Shown one piece after another: positions 35,305 through 45,180 of a stretch of 46,298 nt of DNA. Position 1 is the stretch's first letter, and each line of letters opens with the position of its first letter. The position numbers were made by a program, and so were the translations under genes. The notes below the pieces were generated by a model, which was not told where the DNA came from, made no database searches, and saw nothing but the letters and a program-made list of their open reading frames with translations. The stretch comes from an uncultured Synergistales bacterium (GTDB lineage: Bacteria; Synergistota; Synergistia; Synergistales; Aminobacteriaceae), in the NCBI GenBank assembly GCA_905235395.1, contig CAJOLN010000006.1, forward strand, positions 1-46,298, written 5' to 3'.

Positions 35305-35640
35305 TCAGCATAATTTATCTCCGTCTTTTGTTTCTTCGGGCTTATCGGGAACTGCTAACACGATTCCTTCTTTGCTGTCTGTGCCGAGCACTAAGACTTC
35401 ACTCATGAAATCTGCAATTTGTCTCGCAGGGAAATTAACAACCGCGAGAATTTTTTTGCCGATTAAATCTTCTGGGTTATACAGCTTCGTTATCTGTGCA
35501 GATGATTTTTTGATTCCGATTTCATCACCAAAATCTATCGTGAGCTTGTAAGCTGGCTTTCTTGCTTTTGGAAATGCTTCAACGTTTATGATTGTTCCTG
35601 CTCGTATATCTAATTTTGCAAAGTCTTCATACACTGCCAT
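35305..35640 (-). CDS. csaA: CsaA-like tRNA-binding domain protein
   Basis: A 111-residue cytoplasmic protein made of one OB-fold tRNA-binding domain, the length and layout of CsaA: FAKLDIRAGTIINVEAFPKARKPAYKLTIDFG at the N-terminus, KKSSAQITKLY in the middle, and VVNFPARQIADFMSEVLVLG. CsaA in other bacteria is a homodimer with chaperone-like and tRNA-binding activity. The start at ATG 35640 has AAAGGAGTG nearby; a GTG four codons earlier overlaps that site. It lies 21 bases after the flippase stop in a tight five-gene run. Confidence 0.9.
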   Translation of the reverse strand: MAVYEDFAKLDIRAGTIINVEAFPKARKPAYKLTIDFGDEIGIKKSSAQITKLYNPEDLIGKKILAVVNFPARQIADFMSEVLVLGTDSKEGIVLAVPDKPEETKDGDKLC

Positions 35641-35661
35641 GAAATGAATCACTCCTTTCGT

Positions 35662-37116
35662 TTATCTGTTAAGCCTTGCAGCAATACCTCTCAATGTGCG
35701 CTGTGAATAGTCTATGAAGAACTCATCACGGAGAATCAGCAGAATAGTGAGATAAATAACTGCTCCTGCAAAAATCATCATGAATGTATGAATTATAGAA
35801 GGAGAGAGATAATTATTCACAACTCTGAGAAAAATGAGCATAATGATACCTGAGAGAAAATAATTTTTCCCCGAAAGAATAATCTTCCTGACGTTAAGCT
35901 CATTCCTGATAACATAAAACTGACATATTGCAATAAAGACTTCAGCAGCAACAGAAGCAATAACTGCACCATATGATAAAAATTTTCGTATTAAAAGTAT
36001 ATTCAGCATGAAGTTCACTAATGCTCCACCTATGATTGTACGCGTACATATACTTTCTCTGCTCGTTGAATTGAGATACTGATTGCCTGTTGTGTTATTG
36101 ATACCTATTGCAGGTATCATGAAACATGAAATTTTCAGCAGACCTGTAACTTTTTCGTAGCCTTTACCGAAGAACCACGGTACTAAATTATCAGATATTC
36201 CAAACAGGCCAAGACATAAAGCCGTTCCAAGAAACCAGATAAATTTATAGCTCACATACATGTATGATTGTATCTGCCCGTTATCCTGTTTCCCGAAAAG
36301 ATAGCTTATTCTCGGTGTAATTACAGTTCCAAGTGAAGAGATAAGCATCATTGCGAGAATTGATATCCTTAAGGCCTGTTCATAATAACCGTTCTCGAAA
36401 GCAGAACCGGTAAATACTCCCAGCATTATTTTATCAAGTGAAAAAGCTATCTGAGATGCAATACCTGGAACAAAAAGAATCCATATAATTTTTATGTCTG
36501 TGAATGGTTTTATAGATTTTATTTCAGGTTTATCTATGTATTTAGGAAGATATGCCCATAATGCTGTGGAAGAAAGAATTATGAAAAATATTATTCCCCC
36601 GATATGAAGCGTGAGATCTGATTTTTGTTTTATGAATAAAAACACAAAAACTATACTCAGCAACCTTGTAACAATACTTACAGCTATAACTATTCCGAAC
36701 TCTTCCATGCCGGAAAATAACCATACAGGATCAATCACTAAATTGAATATGTATATCCCAGTTACAAGATATATTCCAAGATTATCTCCAGCATACATGA
36801 AAGAGAAAATCGTATATGCTGTCATACATACACATACATTTATCAGTGAAAGACATTTCAGATTCCAGAATACTTTACTTCGTTCTGCCCTGTTGTCTTT
36901 GAAGTATGCAATTCTCCGCGACCCATAAGAAGAAATGCCCATTTCTGCAAATAAGAGAAAATATGACATTACAGAATACACAAAACTGTATGTTCCGATC
37001 CCGTCTGCTTCTAATATACGCGACAAATACGGAGTAGTAATTAATGGTGTGATGAGAGTTAATACTTGATATGCTGCATTGTAAATATAATTCGCCTTTA
37101 CGCTTTTTTCTGCCAT
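35662..37116 (-). CDS. Oligosaccharide flippase (Wzx/MATE-like polysaccharide exporter)
   Basis: A 484-residue membrane protein with about 14 hydrophobic segments, a normal size for Wzx-type lipid-linked oligosaccharide flippases. The N-terminus KANYIYNAAYQVLTLITPLITTPYLSRILEADGIGTYSFVYS is the classic signature. WLFSGMEEFGIVIAVSI and later GNQYLNSTSRESICTRTIIGGALVN continue the pattern. It moves undecaprenyl-linked glycans across the membrane for surface polysaccharide assembly. No polymerase or sugar-synthesis genes adjoin it. It starts only 14 bases after the T-run of the upstream terminator, with GAGG 8-10 bases ahead of the ATG, so it needs an internal promoter or readthrough. Confidence 0.9.
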   Translation of the reverse strand: MAEKSVKANYIYNAAYQVLTLITPLITTPYLSRILEADGIGTYSFVYSVMSYFLLFAEMGISSYGSRRIAYFKDNRAERSKVFWNLKCLSLINVCVCMTAYTIFSFMYAGDNLGIYLVTGIYIFNLVIDPVWLFSGMEEFGIVIAVSIVTRLLSIVFVFLFIKQKSDLTLHIGGIIFFIILSSTALWAYLPKYIDKPEIKSIKPFTDIKIIWILFVPGIASQIAFSLDKIMLGVFTGSAFENGYYEQALRISILAMMLISSLGTVITPRISYLFGKQDNGQIQSYMYVSYKFIWFLGTALCLGLFGISDNLVPWFFGKGYEKVTGLLKISCFMIPAIGINNTTGNQYLNSTSRESICTRTIIGGALVNFMLNILLIRKFLSYGAVIASVAAEVFIAICQFYVIRNELNVRKIILSGKNYFLSGIIMLIFLRVVNNYLSPSIIHTFMMIFAGAVIYLTILLILRDEFFIDYSQRTLRGIAARLNR

Positions 37117-37130
37117 AGATTTAACCTCAC

Positions 37131-37158
37131 AAAAAAACCGGGCCTGTGATAACCCGGT
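37131..37158 (-). terminator. Intrinsic terminator after the FMN/FAD reductase gene
   Basis: On the minus strand ACCGGG pairs with CCCGGT, followed by seven Ts. The flippase ribosome site begins a few bases after the T-run. Confidence 0.85.
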
Positions 37159-37174
37159 CTTGTTTCATATCGAA

Positions 37175-39043
37175 CTAGAAACTTGCTGCGCTGTGTCCTG
37201 CAATTCGTCCGAATATCACGAAATCTGCTACTGCATTTCCTCCCAAACGATTGCCTCCGTGAATTCCTCCTGTAACTTCTCCTGCCGCGAACAATCCAGG
37301 AATGACTGAACCGTCACCTTTGAGTACGCGAGCATTGGAATCAATCTTTAATCCGCCCATTGTGTGATGAATTCCTGCCGTAACCTTTATCGCATAGAAC
37401 GGTGCCTTATCGAGTGGCTGTGCAAAACTCGTTCTTCCAAATTCAGGGTCTTTTCTTTCTGCAACACAGGCATTCCATTTTTTCATTGTGTCTGCGAAAA
37501 CGTCTGCGGGAATATTAATCACCTTCGCAAGTTCCTCAAATGAATTTCCCTCTTTCGTATAGCCATGCGAGATGTAACCCTTAATGACTGATGAAGCATC
37601 TGCCATTTTCGTATCAACTATGAGCCATGAGAATGAACCAGGCTGTGCAATCTCAGCGGCACTCACTGCATCTCTCGTTGAAGTCTCATCAGTGAATCTT
37701 TTTCCCTCTGCATTAACGAGAATTGCTCCGTCTCCGCGTAAACCTTCAGTGATTAGTGCGGCAGTATCAGCCTGTACCGTTGGGTGAATCTGAATCTGTT
37801 TCATGTCTACAGTTGCTGCTCCGAGTTCCTGTGCCATTATGATTCCTCCTCCGTCAATGCCGGGCGCGTTTGTGGTCATGAATCCGTCAAGCTCTGGTTT
37901 CAGTCTCGCAACCATTTTCAGATTTGCTCCGAACCCTCCTGTTGCGAGTACCACTGCCTTAGCATTAACAGTAATCTTTGCGCCTTTGCTCTCGGCTTCA
38001 ATGCCTGCAATCTTTCCGTCATTGTCAGTCATGATTGATGTCGCAGTCGTTTCCATTAAGAGCGTGATATTCTTTCGTGCTTTCACTGCGGCTTCGAGTC
38101 TCGGTATCATGTAGCCTCCAACGGATACAACTTTCTTCTCTTCATTCAATGGTCTGTGAATTCGTTTCACTGACGCTCCTCCGAATGCACCTACAGATGA
38201 CAAATCAATGTTAATCGTTTTCAGCCACGCTATTGCATCAGCGGCATTCTCTACGAATGTCTTCACGAGTTCGGGATCATTAAGGCCATGACCTCCTACA
38301 ATCGTATCAAGCTGCATGAGTTCAACCGAATCGAAATAGCCTTTAGGAGTTGCTTTGTACTCTTCCCATTGTGCTGTTACTATAGCTGCCAGTTCAGTGA
38401 TTGCTTTGTTGTCTTTGAATCTCTCTGCGGCCTTCAGTATTCTCTCAACTCCAGCTTCTTCAGTGAATGTATTCGCGTCTTGTTCATCTGTTTTTGTTGC
38501 GTTCATTCCTCCTGTTGCACGCACAGAATTTCCTCCTGTCATGGCCTGCTTCTCAATGAGCACAACTTTCTTTCCTTCATCTGCGGCAGTTATCGCGGCA
38601 ATCATACCTGCACCGCCTGCACCGACTATCACGATGTCAGCGTCATATGTTTTATCTTCGGCTTTAACTGCTGAACTTCCTTTGAAGTCATTCGGATCAA
38701 CTCCTGTGGCAATAAGTGCAAGTTCTGCGGCTTTGAGTATTCCTGTTGAAGAGAATGTTGCTCCGCTCACACCGTCAACGTTAATGCTGTTGGCTTTCAC
38801 CATTTCTCCGGGCATTCTCTCAACTGCAACTGATCCTATGCCGTTCGTCTCACGTGGGCCTAATGCATTCACCGATTCTATCTTTCCGTCTTTAATTGAA
38901 ATCGTAACGGTGATTGAATCTTTTCCTCCGTAACCGTCAGCCGTAGCTGTACCTGTTTTAATGCTCTTGCTTTCCATTGAAGATGTGAAGATGATTACCG
39001 CGATGCATATCACAGACAGCAATATAAAAACGCGTTTCTTCAT
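37175..39043 (-). CDS. Exported FMN/FAD fumarate-reductase-like flavoprotein
   Basis: A 622-residue protein. Residues 1-20 are a signal peptide or anchor. Residues ~28-112 are an FMN-binding domain with DGVSGATFSS; Thr96 is the expected covalent FMN site made by the ApbE flavin transferase. Residues ~133-620 are an FAD-dependent reductase: VIVGAGGAGMIAAITAADEGKKVVLIEK binds ADP, GGNSVRATGGMNA follows, and catalytic-type residues sit in ETSTRDAVSAAE, HHTMGG and GGNRLGGNA. This layout fits urocanate, fumarate, methacrylate or cinnamate reductases used as terminal acceptors in anaerobes. No heme domain is seen. A terminator follows. The acceptor is not assignable from motifs; fumarate itself is one possibility. 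Confidence 0.88.
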   Translation of the reverse strand: MKKRVFILLSVICIAVIIFTSSMESKSIKTGTATADGYGGKDSITVTISIKDGKIESVNALGPRETNGIGSVAVERMPGEMVKANSINVDGVSGATFSSTGILKAAELALIATGVDPNDFKGSSAVKAEDKTYDADIVIVGAGGAGMIAAITAADEGKKVVLIEKQAMTGGNSVRATGGMNATKTDEQDANTFTEEAGVERILKAAERFKDNKAITELAAIVTAQWEEYKATPKGYFDSVELMQLDTIVGGHGLNDPELVKTFVENAADAIAWLKTINIDLSSVGAFGGASVKRIHRPLNEEKKVVSVGGYMIPRLEAAVKARKNITLLMETTATSIMTDNDGKIAGIEAESKGAKITVNAKAVVLATGGFGANLKMVARLKPELDGFMTTNAPGIDGGGIIMAQELGAATVDMKQIQIHPTVQADTAALITEGLRGDGAILVNAEGKRFTDETSTRDAVSAAEIAQPGSFSWLIVDTKMADASSVIKGYISHGYTKEGNSFEELAKVINIPADVFADTMKKWNACVAERKDPEFGRTSFAQPLDKAPFYAIKVTAGIHHTMGGLKIDSNARVLKGDGSVIPGLFAAGEVTGGIHGGNRLGGNAVADFVIFGRIAGHSAASF

Positions 39044-39121
39044 GATGATATATAAACCCCTCTTTCAAATTTTAAGTGTGCGATTTAAGTATATTAACAT
39101 GAACTGCAAACAAGGTAACGT

Positions 39122-39149
39122 TTGACACGAAAAAATTTTTTGCTATTAT
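39122..39149 (+). promoter_or_regulatory. clpB promoter
   Basis: TTGACA (39122-39127), 16 bases, TATTAT (39144-39149), about 30 bases ahead of the start codon. Confidence 0.75.
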
Positions 39150-39150
39150 T

Positions 39151-39167
39151 AGTCAAAATTAATCAAA
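39151..39167 (+). promoter_or_regulatory. Possible CtsR-like direct-repeat operator at clpB
   Basis: AGTCAAA, three bases, AATCAAA: a direct repeat resembling the CtsR consensus RGTCAAA-NAN-RGTCAAA with two mismatches. It lies between the -10 element and the ribosome site, where a repressor would act. No ctsR gene is in the window. Confidence 0.35.
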
Positions 39168-39180
39168 GGAGATAAAAATC

Positions 39181-41793
39181 ATGGACATGAATAAATTTAC
39201 GAGAAAGAGTCAGGAGGCAATGCAGAACGCTCAATCAACAGCGAGTGAATATAATCATCAGCAGGTTGACGTTGAACATTTATTATCTGCATTACTGAAT
39301 GATTCTGAAGGATTAATAGTTCAGCTTCTAAAACGAATGAATATAAATACATCATCACTCTCGAATATGGTCATGGAAAAATTATCGAGGATTCCACGAG
39401 TAACAGGAGGAGGAACTGAACAGGGGAAGGTATATATAACTCAGAGATTGAACCGCGTATTGAATTCCGCAGAAGACAGAGCAAAGGCACTCAAAGATGA
39501 ATATGTTTCAGTTGAACATTTATTCTTAGCGATGCTCAGTGAAGGAACTAATACACCTTGCGGAGAGATATTCGCAAAATTCGGAATCACGGAAGAAAAA
39601 TTCCTGAAGACATTGAACGATGTCAGAGGCTCACAGAGGGTACAGAGTGCAGACCCTGAAGCGACATATGAGGCACTTGAAAAGTACGGACGTGATTTAG
39701 TAGAGGCAGCACGAAACAACAAGTTAGACCCTGTTATAGGACGTGACGAAGAGATTCGCAGAGTTGTGCGCATACTCTCAAGGAAGACAAAGAATAATCC
39801 CGTTCTGATTGGAGATCCTGGTGTTGGAAAGACAGCAATAGTTGAAGGACTTGCACAGAGAATAGTACGCGGAGATGTTCCCGAAGGACTGAAAGACAGA
39901 ACAGTTTTTGCTCTCGATATGGGATCGCTGATTGCGGGGGCGAAGTATCGCGGAGAATTTGAAGAGAGATTGAAGGCTGTACTGAATGAGATTCGGAACA
40001 GCGACGGAAGAATCATATTGTTCATTGATGAACTTCATACGATTGTTGGAGCGGGAGCAGCAGAGGGAGCAGTTGACGCAGGGAACATGTTAAAGCCAAT
40101 GCTCGCACGCGGAGAACTTCACTGCATAGGAGCAACTACAGTTGATGAGTACAGAAAGTATATTGAGAAAGACGCTGCACTTGCACGAAGATTTCAGCCT
40201 GTAGATGTTGAACAGCCTACAGTTGAGGATACAATTTCGATTCTCAGAGGCATACGTGAAAAATTGCAGGTACATCATGGTGTAGTGATTCGGGATAATG
40301 CACTCGTGGCGGCAGCAGTGTTATCGAACAGGTACATCACGAATCGATTCCTTCCCGACAAGGCGATAGATTTAGTTGATGAAGCATGTGCAATGATACG
40401 AACTGAAATTGACTCTCAGCCTTCGGAACTTGATGCGGCCTCACGGAAGGTTATGCAGTTAGAGATAGAAGAGACAGCATTGAAGCATGAAAGCGATGAA
40501 GCCTCAAAAGAAAGATTGAAGGTATTGCAGAAGGAACTTCAGGACGCGAAGACAGAAGCAGACACATTACGTTCACAATATGAGACCGAGAAGAAAGCGA
40601 TTGCAGGAATAAGGGAACTGCGAAGCCAGATAGAGGAAATCAAATCGGAAATTGAGAAGGCAGAACGTGAATATGATTTGAGTCGTGCGGCAGAATTGCG
40701 ATACGGAAAACTTCGTGAGCTTGAGAATGTGTTAGCCGCAAAAGAGAAAGTGAAAGATGACGCATTAGGAGAAATTGAAGACAAGAAATTACTGCGTGAG
40801 GAAGTAACAGAAGATGAAATAGCAGACATCGTAAGCCGCTGGACAGGAATCCCTGTAACACGTCTTCTTGAAGGTGAACGCGAAAAGTTACTGAAGCTCG
40901 ATGAGATTCTTCACAGGCGTGTTGTAGGCCAGGACGAAGCAGTAAATCTTGTTGCTGATGCTGTACTTCGTGCCAGAAGCGGCATAAAAGACCCTAAACG
41001 TCCAATCGGAAGTTTTATATTTCTTGGCCCGACCGGCGTGGGAAAAACGGAACTTGCGAGGACATTGGCAGAGGCATTATTTGACAGTGAGGACAACATG
41101 ATACGAATCGATATGAGCGAGTACATGGAGAAACATTCAGTATCACGTCTTGTAGGAGCACCTCCTGGATACGTTGGGTATGATGAAGGCGGACAGCTTA
41201 CAGAGGCAGTGAGACGCAGACCGTACAGTGTGATATTGTTCGATGAGATTGAGAAAGCACATTCTGATGTGTTCAACATACTGTTACAGGTATTAGATGA
41301 CGGAAGGATAACGGATTCTCATGGACGGGTTGTAGATTTCAAGAATACGGTGATAATCATGACGAGCAATATCGGTTCACAGTTTCTTATTGAGGGAAAT
41401 GTTGACGGGCTGATACCGTTAAGCGTTCGTGAAGAGGTCATGCAGTCATTGAGGGAATCATTCAGGCCGGAATTTTTGAATCGAGTTGATGATATTGTAT
41501 TCTTCAAACCATTAACGCAGGACGAAGTGAAAGACATCGTGAAGATTTTAATCTCTCATTTGCAGGAGCGGCTTGCAGATCGTCAGATTGAATTGAATTT
41601 TTCAGATGAGGCATTAGCATTCATTGCTGAGGCAGGATATGATGCAGTATATGGTGCACGTCCATTGAAGAGGTACATCACGCATAATGTAGAAACGAAA
41701 CTTGCACGTGCCATGATTGCAGGAGGAGTTCGAGAGAAGACACGAGTAGATGTGAATGTAAAAGCAGGCAATCTTGTTTTCTCGTTCATATAG
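39181..41793 (+). CDS. clpB: ATP-dependent disaggregase ClpB
   Basis: An 870-residue AAA+ disaggregase of normal length that pulls proteins from aggregates together with the DnaK system. The N-terminal Clp_N repeats ([16 protein letters not shown]..., [12 protein letters not shown]) come first. AAA-1 has Walker [15 protein letters not shown] and Walker [16 protein letters not shown]. The coiled-coil middle domain spans about residues 410-530 ([42 protein letters not shown]). AAA-2 has Walker [15 protein letters not shown] and [25 protein letters not shown], then the C-terminal D2-small domain with [14 protein letters not shown]. No ClpP-binding IGF loop is evident, consistent with ClpB. AAAGGAG lies just ahead of ATG 39181. 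Its own promoter and terminator make it monocistronic. Confidence 0.98.
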   Translation: MDMNKFTRKSQEAMQNAQSTASEYNHQQVDVEHLLSALLNDSEGLIVQLLKRMNINTSSLSNMVMEKLSRIPRVTGGGTEQGKVYITQRLNRVLNSAEDRAKALKDEYVSVEHLFLAMLSEGTNTPCGEIFAKFGITEEKFLKTLNDVRGSQRVQSADPEATYEALEKYGRDLVEAARNNKLDPVIGRDEEIRRVVRILSRKTKNNPVLIGDPGVGKTAIVEGLAQRIVRGDVPEGLKDRTVFALDMGSLIAGAKYRGEFEERLKAVLNEIRNSDGRIILFIDELHTIVGAGAAEGAVDAGNMLKPMLARGELHCIGATTVDEYRKYIEKDAALARRFQPVDVEQPTVEDTISILRGIREKLQVHHGVVIRDNALVAAAVLSNRYITNRFLPDKAIDLVDEACAMIRTEIDSQPSELDAASRKVMQLEIEETALKHESDEASKERLKVLQKELQDAKTEADTLRSQYETEKKAIAGIRELRSQIEEIKSEIEKAEREYDLSRAAELRYGKLRELENVLAAKEKVKDDALGEIEDKKLLREEVTEDEIADIVSRWTGIPVTRLLEGEREKLLKLDEILHRRVVGQDEAVNLVADAVLRARSGIKDPKRPIGSFIFLGPTGVGKTELARTLAEALFDSEDNMIRIDMSEYMEKHSVSRLVGAPPGYVGYDEGGQLTEAVRRRPYSVILFDEIEKAHSDVFNILLQVLDDGRITDSHGRVVDFKNTVIIMTSNIGSQFLIEGNVDGLIPLSVREEVMQSLRESFRPEFLNRVDDIVFFKPLTQDEVKDIVKILISHLQERLADRQIELNFSDEALAFIAEAGYDAVYGARPLKRYITHNVETKLARAMIAGGVREKTRVDVNVKAGNLVFSFI

Positions 41794-41810
41794 ATTTTGC
41801 GAATCACTTT

Positions 41811-41838
41811 GAGGGGCTTAGGTGCCTCTCTTTTTTTT
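41811..41838 (+). terminator. Intrinsic terminator after clpB
   Basis: GAGGGGC (41811-41817) pairs with GCCTCTC (41824-41830), one G-T pair, six-base loop, followed by eight Ts. Confidence 0.88.
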
Positions 41839-41854
41839 ATCTTTTAGTCTTAAA

Positions 41855-41884
41855 TTGACATGTTTGCATTTCTTACAATATAAT
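41855..41884 (+). promoter_or_regulatory. tctCBA promoter
   Basis: Perfect TTGACA (41855-41860) and TATAAT (41879-41884) hexamers, 18-base spacing. It is about 47 bases ahead of the TctC start and among the strongest promoters in the window. Confidence 0.8.
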
Positions 41885-41931
41885 TCAAAAATCGCAATTC
41901 ATTTAATAAAACAATATAAGGAGGAACAATT

Positions 41932-42912
41932 ATGAAAAAGTTGTTTGCTGTCGTAATGTTTCTTGTTCTCATGCTGAGTGTATCTTCAGCTATGGCCGCT
42001 TACCCTGAAAAATCACTCACGGCTATATGTCCATGGGGTGCAGGAGGCGGAACTGATTCGTGTCTTCGTGCATTCTGTAAGGCATTGGAGAAGCAGTTAG
42101 GCCAGTCTGTAATTGTCGATAATAAGACAGGCGCAGGCGGAGTAACAGGACATGAGGCGATTGCTGATGCAGAACCTGACGGATATACATTCGGAATGAT
42201 CACGTTTGAAGTCGTTACGTATAAGGCACTTGATGTTTCTGATTACAGGTCATACGTGAATTATGATCCTCTGTGCCGTCTTAATGCTGATCCGGCAGGA
42301 ATAACAGTAAATAAGGCGTGGGCAGAAAAAAACGGCATTAAGAACCTGAAAGATTTCATTGAATATTGCAAGAAGCACCCCGGTGAGGTTCGCATGGGAG
42401 GTTCATCAGCAAATTCAGTGTGGCATATCGCAGGCGGTTATTTCATGAACGTTGCAGGAGTTAAGATTAAAATGGTTACTTATCCTGACGGTGCCGCTTC
42501 TGCTGTTCAGGCTGCTGCACAGGGTGTTGACATTGAGGGCGTAACAGTTTCACTTGCGGAAGCGCGATCGTTCATTGAGTCCGGCAATCTGATATGTCTT
42601 GGCCTCATGGCGGAAGAGAGAATCAATAATGAAGTCTTCGGTAATATTCCGACATGCAAGGAGCAGGGCATAAATGCGTTTTATTCAACATGGCGTGGAC
42701 TTGGCCTGCCTCACGGTGTAGATAAGGCAATCCGCGCGAAACTTGCTGATGCATGCAAAGCCGCAGTGAAAGATGATGACTTCATAAAGTACATGAAGAA
42801 TGCAGGACTTGGCATAGCGTATCTTGATTCTGCGGAGTTCAAAGCATTTCTTGAACAGCAGGAGGAAAAAGATGTTCCTGCGGCAATGGAAGCAGCAGGC
42901 ATAGAACTGTAA
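41932..42912 (+). CDS. tctC: Tripartite tricarboxylate transporter substrate-binding protein (TctC)
   Basis: A 326-residue exported binding protein. The signal peptide MKKLFAVVMFLVLMLSVSSAMA is cut near residue 22. The mature start YPEKSLTAICPWGAGGGTDSCLRAF is the Bug/TctC signature contacting carboxylates. VIVDNKTGAGGVTGHEAIADAEPDGYTFG and later GGSSANSVWHIAGGYFM match the family. It captures a tricarboxylate or another anion outside the membrane and delivers it to TctAB. Strong ribosome site AAGGAGG. First gene of the operon; TctB begins 75 bases downstream. The ligand is unknown. Confidence 0.95.
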   Translation: MKKLFAVVMFLVLMLSVSSAMAAYPEKSLTAICPWGAGGGTDSCLRAFCKALEKQLGQSVIVDNKTGAGGVTGHEAIADAEPDGYTFGMITFEVVTYKALDVSDYRSYVNYDPLCRLNADPAGITVNKAWAEKNGIKNLKDFIEYCKKHPGEVRMGGSSANSVWHIAGGYFMNVAGVKIKMVTYPDGAASAVQAAAQGVDIEGVTVSLAEARSFIESGNLICLGLMAEERINNEVFGNIPTCKEQGINAFYSTWRGLGLPHGVDKAIRAKLADACKAAVKDDDFIKYMKNAGLGIAYLDSAEFKAFLEQQEEKDVPAAMEAAGIEL

Positions 42913-42987
42913 GCAATGATTCATTAAAGATGTGGGCAGGATTATCCCTGTCCATTTTTTATATTAATATTAAGGATGTGAATTCCC

Positions 42988-43518
42988 TTGAAAAAAACTC
43001 AGTCAAAGGCTTTTGCTAATCTCATATGTTCACTTTTCCTTCTCGCTTTTGAAATCTGGACTTATATTGAGACTACAGGGTTCAGAATTCATAAGCGTGC
43101 ACATGTACAGCCTGCGACATTTCCGCAGATTATGATTACTGGCATGTTCATTTTCACGGTGATATTATTCGTGCAGTCCCTTCTGAAAGTTATTCGCGGA
43201 ATGAATGAATTTGATCCCGATAATGAAATGTCGGCAAGCATAAACCCTTTCAAAAATCGCGGTGTTGCTGCTGCATTCTTTGTGATAGTTCTCTGTGTCC
43301 TCTACACATACTTATTTGACAGGCTCGGTTATGTTCTTGTCTCCGCATGTATAAGCATAATCATCATGTGGCTCATAGGCAAACGCAATTTCGTGATGAT
43401 GATTCTGGTATCGTTCTTAGTGCCGTTAATCATGTGGTTCATATTCTACAAGCTGCTGACGGTTAATATTCCTATGGGAATACTTCAGCCTTTACGCGAC
43501 ATCGTAGACAAATTTTAA
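42988..43518 (+). CDS. tctB: Tripartite tricarboxylate transporter small membrane subunit (TctB)
   Basis: A 176-residue membrane protein with four hydrophobic helices, the TctB size and layout: N-terminal FANLICSLFLLAFEIWTYIETTGFRIHK, a second helix QIMITGMFIFTVILFVQSLL, and two C-terminal helices around GVAAAFFVIVLCVLYTYLFDRLGYVLVSA and MILVSFLVPLIMWFIFYKLL. It is the poorly conserved small subunit between TctC and TctA, so position is the main support. Start is TTG 42988 after AAGGATG. Confidence 0.9.
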   Translation: MKKTQSKAFANLICSLFLLAFEIWTYIETTGFRIHKRAHVQPATFPQIMITGMFIFTVILFVQSLLKVIRGMNEFDPDNEMSASINPFKNRGVAAAFFVIVLCVLYTYLFDRLGYVLVSACISIIIMWLIGKRNFVMMILVSFLVPLIMWFIFYKLLTVNIPMGILQPLRDIVDKF

Positions 43519-43531
43519 GGAGGCATGATTC

Positions 43532-45061
43532 ATGAACTGGGGTTTATTGTTTGAGAGTTACGTTAATGTTTTCACAAGTGCTCAGGTAATCGGAATGACA
43601 TTGCTCGGTGCATTAGGCGGAATTCTTTTAGGAGCAGTGCCGGGCATGACCGCGACAATGGGAGTAGCATTGCTTATTCCTTTTTCATTCGGTATGGATT
43701 TGATTCCTTCAATTGGTCTTCTGCTTGGAATTTACTGCGGAGGCATGTATGGCGGATCGATATCTGCGATTCTGATTCATGCTCCAGGTACACCGAGTGC
43801 TGCGGCAACATTATTAGACGGTTATCCAATGTGTCAGAAGGGACAGGCAGGAAAGGCGTTATCTATCGCGATGTTCTCATCATTCTGCGGAGGTGTGTTA
43901 GGTGCACTGATTATGACGTTCTTATCACCTCTTGTCGCACAAATGGCCATGAAGTTCACAAGTGCTGAAATGTTAATGCTTGCGTTCTTCGGTCTGTCAG
44001 TTATCGTATCAATCTCTGGGAAGTCAATCGCTAAAGGTTTAATCTCTGCGTTCTTTGGTCTTCTTCTTGCGACTGTAGGCCAAGACCCTACATATGGAGC
44101 AAAGAGATTCGTTTTTGGTTTCAGACCTCTATTGTCTGGGTTCTCATTTATTCCAACGCTTATAGGGTTATTTGCAATTGCGGAAGTGATAGCGGGAGTT
44201 GAAAGAATAATAAGCGGAGAAGAGAAGCAGCAGAAATCCGAAGAGAAAATCACAAACGTACTGCCTGATTTCACAACGATAAAACGGATATGGCTGAACA
44301 TAATATCAGGAGGTCTAATCGGAACATTTATCGGTGCTATTCCCGGTGCAGGCGGAGATATTGCTGTGTTCGTATCTTATGGTTTCAACAAGAGTGCCTC
44401 GAAACATCCTGAGCTTTGGGGAACAGGAATTCCGAACGGAGTAGCCGCTACTGAATCTGCGAACAATGGCTGTTCAGGAGGCGCAATGATTCCGCTTCTC
44501 TCACTGGGAGTACCTGGTGATGCTGTTACTGCTGTTCTTCTGGGAGCATTCATCATGAAAGGAATTCAGCCCGGCCCTATGATGTATGTTAATGAACTTC
44601 CGACAGTGTATCGTGTTTTTGCGGCTTTAATGCTTGCGAACCTGGCCATGCTCATTGTAGGCTGTGCAGGAGTTCGTTTCTTTGCGAAGATTGTTTCAGT
44701 TGAAAAGAAAATGCTTTATCCCATAATACTTGTCGTTTCACTTCTGGGTGCATTCTCAATCAACAAAAGCATATTTGATGTAGGTGTGTGTGTTCTATTC
44801 GGAGTAATCGGTTATCTCATGAATAAATTTGAATTTCCTCTTTCACCTATTCTTCTTGCATTGATTCTGGGGCCTATGTGCGAACAGAATTTTGTGCGGT
44901 TCGTTGATGTGAATAACGGGAACTTCTGGGAGATTCTGAATCGTCCTATTGCTGTTGGGTTCTTCCTTGTATCTGTTGCTACAATACTCTTCTCAATCTA
45001 CAATCAGCGGAAGATTAACATGAGGGAAGCCAAAAACAGAAAGAAAGCAGAGAATGCATAA
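43532..45061 (+). CDS. tctA: Tripartite tricarboxylate transporter large permease (TctA)
   Basis: A 509-residue permease with about 12 hydrophobic segments. The family signature ALGGILLGAVPGMTATMGVALLIPFSFGMD lies at the N-terminus. YCGGMYGGSISAILIHAPGTPSAAATLLDGYPM and GIPNGVAATESANNGCSGGAMIPLLSLGVPGDAVTAVLLGAF are the two conserved TctA motifs forming the substrate path. It moves the anion with a cation gradient. AAGGAGG ribosome site; 13 bases after tctB. Third and last gene, followed by an intrinsic terminator. Confidence 0.97.
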   Translation: MNWGLLFESYVNVFTSAQVIGMTLLGALGGILLGAVPGMTATMGVALLIPFSFGMDLIPSIGLLLGIYCGGMYGGSISAILIHAPGTPSAAATLLDGYPMCQKGQAGKALSIAMFSSFCGGVLGALIMTFLSPLVAQMAMKFTSAEMLMLAFFGLSVIVSISGKSIAKGLISAFFGLLLATVGQDPTYGAKRFVFGFRPLLSGFSFIPTLIGLFAIAEVIAGVERIISGEEKQQKSEEKITNVLPDFTTIKRIWLNIISGGLIGTFIGAIPGAGGDIAVFVSYGFNKSASKHPELWGTGIPNGVAATESANNGCSGGAMIPLLSLGVPGDAVTAVLLGAFIMKGIQPGPMMYVNELPTVYRVFAALMLANLAMLIVGCAGVRFFAKIVSVEKKMLYPIILVVSLLGAFSINKSIFDVGVCVLFGVIGYLMNKFEFPLSPILLALILGPMCEQNFVRFVDVNNGNFWEILNRPIAVGFFLVSVATILFSIYNQRKINMREAKNRKKAENA

Positions 45062-45071
45062 ATAAAAATAT

Positions 45072-45126
45072 GCGGTGAGAGATAAGCTGTAGAATTGATA
45101 ATAAGACCCTCTCACTGCAAATTTTT
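45072..45126 (+). terminator. Intrinsic terminator after tctA
   Basis: GCGGTGAGAG (45072-45081) pairs with CTCTCACTGC (45109-45118), one G-T pair, with a long loop, followed by AAATTTTTC. Confidence 0.75.
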
Positions 45127-45180
45127 CTGTGTCCTATGAAAAATAAATCCTGTGAATGATACTTAAATGGGAAAATGTAG

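Noticed and set aside
39441-40025. Long antisense frames inside clpB, groEL, GroES and the surface protein
   Set aside because: They mirror the codon pattern of the strongly supported genes on the other strand, and have no ribosome sites or recognisable domains.
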